From contig NC_065875.1 of assembly GCF_933775445.1 (NCBI RefSeq), forward strand, positions 10,987,001 through 11,051,000: a stretch of 64,000 nucleotides of DNA. Reading direction: 5' to 3'. This document shows positions 57,849 to 64,000 of this stretch, one piece after another (position 1 is the first letter of the stretch; every line of letters begins with the position of its first letter). A model generated the notes under the pieces. It searched no databases and was not told where the DNA came from. It saw nothing but the letters and a program-made list of their open reading frames with translations. Position numbers and translations under genes: made by a program. The DNA is from Argentina anserina (lineage: Eukaryota > Streptophyta > Magnoliopsida > Rosales > Rosaceae).

Positions 57849-58790
57849 ATGTCACTTCAATGGCCACACGTTGTGAAGTTAGCTCCAAAGAAGACGAAGA
57901 AGTCTGAACCAAGAGAAATAGGTGAAAGTCAAGTGTTAAAGAAAAATGAGGTGTTGAAACAACCTTTCCAACTTAGCCTCTCTGACTTGATGCAATTGCC
58001 AAAATCAACGAGATGCGTACTTGAGGAGTTGATCATTGACATAGGAAAACACTCCACAAGCATGAAGGAATGTGGCGTGTGTGATGCATCTTGAGATACC
58101 ATTCACTTCACAGATGATGACCTCCAATTGGGCTTTAAGCCACATAATCGGCCTCTTTTTGTGACAGGGTACATGCGAGAGCGGAAGTTGAATCGCATGC
58201 TCATAGACGAATGGTCAGCAGTAAATATCATGCCCAAGTCAACCATGTCTCAACTCGGCATCAACGTTGATGAGTTATCAAGGAGTCGTCTCATGATCCA
58301 AGGTTTCAACCAAGGAGGACAAAGAGCGATAGGGATGATCAGACTAGATATGGACATCAGAGAGCTAAAATCAAACACCTTGTTTCATGTCATCGATGCG
58401 AAGACCTCGTACAACTTGTTGTTGGGACAACCATGGGTACATGAAAAAGGAATCGTGCCATCTACTTTACATCAATACTGTGGTAGGAGACACCAAACCA
58501 TTCACAGAAGCTGAATCATACTTTGCGGATTCTAAATTCTACACAAATGAGGAGTCAATGAAAGAAGTCATTCCGGTCGGAGTACCCTCTACGGGGAAGG
58601 CCGCTAAAGTTAGAGAGAATGATGCCAAATCAAAAGACATTGACCTTCATGGTGAAGTGTCGCAAAAAAACTCATCTGAAGTGGCAACATCGTATGTGGA
58701 AAGAAAAGCCAGCCATGCCTTTTCAGTCCTTCATTATGTTCCGAAGTCTAGACGAAGGGAGGGAGAGTCTCCATTTGTGGGGACAAAGTC
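57849..58790 (+). pseudogene. Protease region of the second Ty3/Gypsy element
   Basis: A linker (57849-58094) leads to the protease-like block at 58128-58470: the active-site stretch reads LIDEWSAVNIMPKSTM, where family members have a D-x-G triad, so the catalytic Gly is lost. LLLGQPWVHEKG marks the second half. A frame change near 58440 carries the end. The sequence then leaves the family near 58790, where RT should start. It is non-functional. Confidence 0.75.
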
Positions 58791-58878
58791 ACAAGAGTGT
58801 CATATATATATGATTAACAAGGGAGAGAGAGTCTCCGATGTATATATAGTAACATATATATATGATTCATTTTGATAT

Positions 58879-60650
58879 ATGAAGATTGACCATCGTTATA
58901 TATACCACTTGATTGATAGGCTAGAGGACTTGAGTAATATTGAAGATTTGATACAGTTAGCTTTCAATACACTTAATCTGGTCATGGCAGATATAAAAAT
59001 TAGTAATTCGGTATATAAATCCAGGAATAAGTATCTGTGTATATTAATATTTGGAGCTAATTAATTAATGTTAATTAGTGTTAATGATTTTTCATCCTTA
59101 ATTTAGCAGGATGATCAACATCGTTGGGAACCATGGAAATTAGGGGTGGGCATAAAAAGTCGAAATTCCGATCCCATCCCGATCCCGTCTCGAAATTTAT
59201 AGGGACGAGACGGAAGTCTAAAAACGTATGTCCCGTCCCGTTTCATAATAGTGGGACGGGACATAGAACGAATAATTTATATCTCGCTTCTTGTCGTCCC
59301 GTCCCATTTTAAATTTCATTTGAATTTTAACCATCAAATATTTTATTATCATCATACATTTATAATTTATAAGAACATTGTACATGCATTTGATAAAGAA
59401 ATGACTAACTTCAAAGAATGAATTTTAGATCTTGGTTCATTTCCTAAAGATAAATAAATCCCAGTTAATTTTCTCATTAATATATGGTTCGAGTTATATG
59501 ATATAAATAAAACAATTTGTATATTGCAAATTTCTATGAACTTAGCAATCGAAACCTATATAATCTTTTATAAAATATATAATTATATAGGTTTCTCTTG
59601 TATGATAACACTAGAATTTTTATGTACAATAATTATAACACTATAATTTGAATGATTAATTTAATTTATAATAATTAAACTCATGATATCGAAGTAGATG
59701 ATGAAGAATATTTGGAACAATCTATATGTTACTTTCTTCTATTACAATAATTGGTACTAAAATTTTATTAATAGTAAATTAAGTATTTATTATTTAAAGT
59801 CTGAGAAGGTGGGATAGGCCTGGTCTCATCCCAATCCCGACGGAATTGATCCCGGGTGGGTCGAACTTTTAAAAACACAAATCATGTCCCGAACTTAATG
59901 AGTGGGACGAGACATGAGATTAAGCTCATCCTGTCTCATCCCGTCCCATGCCCACCCCTAATGGAAATGTCCTGAAAGTGGCCTGGTGAAACTCAACTTT
60001 ACTGTTGTGTGGGACTCTGATTCTAAGAAGGCCAAAATGGGCTGTGTCTGCAGGGATGACCAAGGAGTGTTCAGGGTCGCTGGAGATAGATGTGCTTCAT
60101 CACCATTTGATGATGCATTTCTTGCTGATGTTTGGGGATACAGTTCTGTCACCAAAATGTTCAAGTCCAAGAACGCAACGGGCTTGTCAACGTTGTCGTG
60201 GAATCTGATAACCAAGATCTCATTGATTGCTTCCGTCTACCTTTTGCATCAAATGGCAGGATTAGTGATACTCTTCTGCCCTTCCTTGAATTATTTTTTA
60301 ATTTGGCTTCAAAGCTTAGATGTAGAGATTACAGGTATTGTAGCCGGGAAAGTAATACAGTGGCGAATTTCCTTGCAAATCATGCGGTGGATGGTGATGA
60401 TCCTAAAGTTTTTCCTGAACCTCCATCTGATTGGTTAATTAGTTCATGTTCTCAAGAAGCACAAACCACATCTTTACACAGAACACGATGAGGAAATGGG
60501 TCCGAACAATGACATCGATCTAACGTTATCTGGAGAATCCGCAGCTAGTGACTCTGATGCCTCTGATGACATGTATACACAATTAATAGCAGAGATGTCT
60601 CAGGACTCTTTCTATTCTTTCCCGCTAGCTAGTTTTGAACATGTCTAAAC
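58879..60650 (+). pseudogene. RNase H-like (RVT_3) gene remnant split by a hAT MITE
   Basis: The main exon starts after an acceptor-like TTTAGCAG at about 59114 (DDQHRWEPWK), is cut at 59140, and resumes at 59969 (CPESGLVKLNF). It runs through CVCRDDQGVFRVAG, VVVESDNQDLIDCF and SNTVANFLANHA, the usual plant RVT_3 RNase H pattern. A frameshift lies near 60130. After another near 60470 an acidic Ser/Asp-rich tail ends at a TAA near 60648. A possible upstream exon (58879-59014, before GTATAT) may belong to it. It could be a LINE-derived host gene or LINE debris; the acidic tail and exon borders favour the former. Confidence 0.55.
59141..59960. mobile_element. hAT MITE with 8-bp TSD inside the RNase H-like gene
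   Basis: The ends TAGGGGTGGGCA and TGCCCACCCCTA are perfectly inverted over 12 bp. The duplication ATGGAAAT flanks it (59133-59140 and 59961-59968). Subterminal GTCCCGTCCCG/GGGACGGGAC words are frequent. It is 820 bp with an AT-rich core and no transposase. Confidence 0.9.
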
Positions 60651-60828
60651 TTGAAACTACTATTATCATGGCGCGCAATTTCGTCATTTCGAGTTATACC
60701 ACAATGAACTTCTAATTTTTTCTCCTTGTATTTTGGTGATGAGTAGTAGTATTTCCGCTAAACATTGGTTTGGTAAGTAGATAATCTAACTATTGTACTC
60801 CCCTTCCTGTTGTTGCGCAGCTATATAG

Positions 60829-61129
60829 AAATTAGCAACTTCAAGCAGTGCAGTTCCTCTAGTGAAGTAGATAGTCGTTATGTTGCGTCAAGCTCATCAA
60901 AGGTTAATTCTTAAATAAAGCATGGTGAATTTCATTCCTAGTAACGAAGTACTACTTTCATAGTTGCAATTTAACCTTTTTAGCTTCAACATTCGGAACA
61001 TATTGTAGCCGGTAAGTATTAATCTTGTGCAACATTCTATCAACCGGAGGTGCACGACGTAAGGTTAGTCACTTAAATTGTATGTAAAACCATTGCGTGA
61101 TCGATTTAAGGATTTGTGTGCATGCAAGT
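60829..61129 (+). repeat. Direct repeat, right copy (partner 47513-47803)
   Basis: It has the same block order as the left copy and stops abruptly at 61129, where a palindrome-headed sequence begins. That border suggests the right copy was cut by an insertion. Confidence 0.65.
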
Positions 61130-61155
61130 TGTTGGTGCCGATTTTAGCACCAACA
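61130..61155. repeat. Palindrome TGTTGGTGC...GCACCAACA
   Basis: Perfect 9-bp arms (61130-61138 and 61147-61155) enclose an 8-nt loop. It begins with TGTTG, like some LTR starts, and lies exactly at the end of the direct repeat. It may be the 5' edge of a further LTR-like element that holds the minisatellite at 61475-61975. Confidence 0.6.
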
Positions 61156-61474
61156 GGTCAACCATAGTTCCATTGAAATCCGACGTGTAAAGTGGTGGAG
61201 TTATTTTCTCGTGATAGGCCTTCCTACCCTTTTGATTAGTTTGACCTTAAGTGTGATCTGGGTCGTCAATCTTGGGTGATTGAAAGTATGCCACGGTGGT
61301 AAGTGTCGTTTCCTGGTAGTCCACTGAATGTGATAGCGAGTATGACATTAATGAAGTTGTGCCCTCAACCTCCTTGAATGAGGTTGGCTACTTGGTCTTG
61401 AACACTACCCCTCTTGCTCTAATAGTGAAGTATGTGAGAGCACGATCATTGTTGTCCACTCTCTTTGTTGGGCG

Positions 61475-61975
61475 TAGTCGATGTTCGGCCTTGGACAATC
61501 GGCACTCAATGGTGGGCATCAACCACTTGATAGTTGGGCTTCTCGACATGGTGTAGGGGTTTCTCCACATGATGATAAGTGTCTAACTTTCTTATCTGAT
61601 GAAGTGGGTAGTTTCGTCTCGGATGTCAATCAACTGATGTTGAGTTTTTACACTATGCGAAGCTAATGTTCGGCCTTGGTCGTCCGACACTCGATGGTCG
61701 ACATCGACCGTCCTCAGTAGTTGCACTAATGATATGTTCCTTTATTGTCATCCGCTTGATGATAGTCATCGATCTTCCTCGGTGGGTCTACTATTAATAT
61801 ATTTGGCCTTGGTCTTCCTATGCTTAATGGTGAGTGTGGATCATCCGTAGTAAGTGGACACCTGATATGTTGGTCTTGGTTGTCCTTCACTTAATGGTGG
61901 GCGTTGATCGTCCTTGGCAGGTGGACACCTAATATGTTTGTCTTGGTCGTCCTCCACCTGATGGTGGGTGTTTAT
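61475..61975. repeat. Minisatellite of about 65-100 bp units, five copies
   Basis: Units share (T/G)GTCTTGG(T/A)CGTCC, ACTYRATGGTGGGC and GTGGACACCT(A/G)ATATGTT. Copies start near 61480, 61665, 61803, 61872 and 61935. Divergence grows toward the left. Frames through it are not protein-like. Confidence 0.7.
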
Positions 61976-61979
61976 AATG

Positions 61980-64000
61980 AGAAGAATAGTGGAACTTGAA
62001 ATATATAGAACTTTAATGTGGTTTATCGTTTAACCTTTCTTGAGTTGGAGATTTGGAGGGGACCAGTAGTATTGACAGAGAATAAAAGATGACATTTTCT
62101 ATGGGATCATAGTATTTGTGACCGACCTTTTTTTCCCACACTTGTCCTCACCAGAAGTCTCATTGACCAGACCACAGTGTAGTTTAATATAAAAATATTA
62201 AATTACATTTTTGACATCTCAAAAAATTGTCAGTCAACATATTTTATGTGATGGAAAATGACGAAAAATTTTAGGGGCTCACAATATGACATCTTTTGGA
62301 TATAAAATGATGTCATCAATCTGGCTTATACTAAACTAGAACTACTCTAATCATTCTCATGCCATGATTGTGCCTTAACTTGGTTCAAACAAGGAAACAC
62401 AAATTTTACTCTACACTTAATAAATTGTGTTATCTCGTTTTGACTATTCTTATTTTTACGGTAGTCACTAAAAAAACATTTTTTCACCAATGAACATTTT
62501 TTATATTTTTTTCCTCGTTGAAAGGGGGAGTCTTAAATCTTTAGAATATGTTTATACTATCGCATTGTATTGCATTAGAGCATCTCCAACAACTTCCCCA
62601 AAATTTCACAATTGTATTATAGAGAAGCAAAAATCAAAATCTCCAAAAAAAAAACAATTACTTCAACTCCAATAGGTTTCCTACTTTGTAGATTTTCACA
62701 TTTATTAAGATTTATTAAAGAAATACAATATTATTATTTTTAAAACAAATACCTGTTATGTTACTATATATTGATTTTTAGTCAAGTTTTTCTCCAGCAT
62801 ATTATGATGGGAACAAATGTTCCTTAGTATGCATTCTTTGTATATGATTAAAACTAAAATCAAATTTTAATTATAAAAACAATGCAGAATCATATTTCTC
62901 TCAATATTAGTTTTCAACCACCACTGTAAAACATCACATTTCAATTCTCCATTAAATCACAGTAGCTCTTCTGTTTACGTTAAGCTAGGACAATAGATAG
63001 TGTCCTTGCCAATTTATAGTCTCAGATTGAGCACCTTGCGTGCTATGTCTGTTCTAGGTTTGAGGCGAGTTTATTGCCTTGTCAATTGGTCATTGTCTAT
63101 TAGTGGGAAAATGAACTTAAGAGTCACCGGATGTTATTTCAATGTCAACATAGTGTGAAAACTATTTGTTTTATAAATTTATGGCTTCGAATGACCATTA
63201 TCTCTCTCTATGTCGCCAACGTTGTAAAGTAAATGGAGTTCCAAATGCCGAACCCTTTGCTAATTGGAATTTAATAGAATACATCATGTGTTTAGTTAAG
63301 AATTTTGTTATGAGATCAAAGTTTCTTTGTGAATTGATGTAAATTAGGTTTATGCTATATGTCCCTCTTGTATTCATTGGATTTATTAATAATTTTGACT
63401 TGGAGGCTGCTGTTTTGTCTGTACTTCAAACAAAACGATACAGCTCCATATTTACTATCTATATCTCGCTAATTATTAAATCCTATTTTACCCCTTTAAT
63501 AAACTCTCACCTTAAGTTTTTTTTAAAAGCTCTCACATTTACGGCTTCATCTCGTCAATCTACAACAACCATTTTCCATTGAAACATATTATATTCTAGG
63601 AGTTGAATTAAATTCAATTTAACATTTGTTGTATTAGAATTGTAGAGTGACATGTTGAAAAATCTTATTTCTAATTTTTCTCTTGCGTTAATGATCTTAT
63701 TATCAATCAATTTTATGAAATCAATATGTATTAATTGACTTATATGAGATCGTTGTTTTTAATTTGAAGTGATTTAATCTTATGTTGGAGCAGAAAAAGA
63801 TGAGGATGATTGAAGGAGGTGTAGATAAAAATTAAATTGGTAAATTAGGAAAATTCAGGAACAAAAATGATGATTGAGGTTTAGATAACAATTATGGAAG
63901 TGTAACTAGAATCACTAAAAAATGCACACTTAAAGAGCCTTACATTATCCGTATTTATAAATCATTCATAAGGAGCGTTGTCACATGCAACAATAATGGG
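61980..64000. other. AT-rich non-coding end of the window
   Basis: I see no gene. At 62577-62590 GAGCATCTCCAACAAC after TTA resembles a Tourist-type MITE end, but no partner end is present. The rest has no structure that I can support. Confidence 0.5.

Larger units (their letters stand above)
47913..58790 (+). mobile_element. Second Ty3/Gypsy element, decayed, with nested inserts
   Basis: It has a 5' LTR (47913-48708), then gag and protease remnants. RT, RNase H, integrase and the 3' LTR are missing. Gag is split by element D (49500-56375). The homology fades at about 58750-58800. The gag-protease region has several stops and frameshifts outside the nested insert, so it was decaying independently. 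Confidence 0.8.

Noticed and set aside
62577..62700. Tourist-type MITE starting GAGCATCTCCAAC
   Set aside because: Only one end is visible. No inverted partner or target duplicate was found.
63455..63560. Helitron-like start (TCTATATCTCGCTA)
   Set aside because: The 5' word is not a good match and no CTRR hairpin end was seen.
1..64000. CRISPR array, bacterial operon or new defence system
   Set aside because: All regular arrays here have repeat-only structure without unique spacers, and the coding content is plant and retroelement.

Overview
The window is nuclear DNA of a flowering plant, most likely a eudicot. The signs are one intron-containing plant transcription-factor gene, plant-type Ty3/Gypsy, CACTA, Mutator, hAT, LINE and SINE elements, and an endogenous caulimovirid. 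The species cannot be fixed from sequence alone. I see no bacterial-style operon, CRISPR array or rRNA.

Layout. Positions 1-10121 are the body and 3' LTR of a Tat-lineage Ty3/Gypsy element. It has gag, protease, RT-RNase H, a second RNase H and integrase, all broken, then a spliced antisense ORF with its own TATA box, a 66-bp tandem array, a polypurine tract and a 475-bp LTR. It is inserted in an older LTR (10122-11581, minus strand). Positions 11582-15950 are AT-rich and hold LINE and SINE scraps and a long-armed Mutator-type MITE with a perfect 9-bp target duplication (12700-13594). Positions 15950-19660 are a decayed LINE split by a Pack-MULE (16077-18357). The Pack-MULE carries a piece of a WAT1/EamA transporter gene, a TGTCAC minisatellite and a nested hAT-like element. 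I find no genes in 19660-27900.

Positions 27950-35902 are a nest: a long LTR-like element, split by a CACTA transposon (28207-34032), itself split by a solo LTR (31526-33494). The CACTA carries a TNP2-type transposase remnant and two exons of a THO complex subunit 1 (HPR1) gene.

The only clearly intact host gene is a bHLH gene of the bHLH128/122/130 type (38418-45058, six exons, 357 aa). Its introns are clean except for a SINE with a long target duplication in intron 1. Positions 47913 to about 58800 are a second, decayed Ty3/Gypsy element. Its gag is cut by a long LTR-type element (49500-56375, TSD ATGGA), which in turn holds a florendovirus-like endogenous pararetrovirus (about 50229-54583) with two uninterrupted ORFs. 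From 59115 to 60650 lies an RNase H-like gene remnant cut by a hAT MITE (59141-59960). The last 3 kb hold a palindrome-headed repeat and a minisatellite.

The main theme is layered insertion: ten or more elements can be ordered by who interrupts whom, mostly with exact target-site duplications. Two DNA transposons have picked up host gene exons. Apart from the bHLH gene and the two pararetroviral ORFs, nearly all coding sequence is dead.
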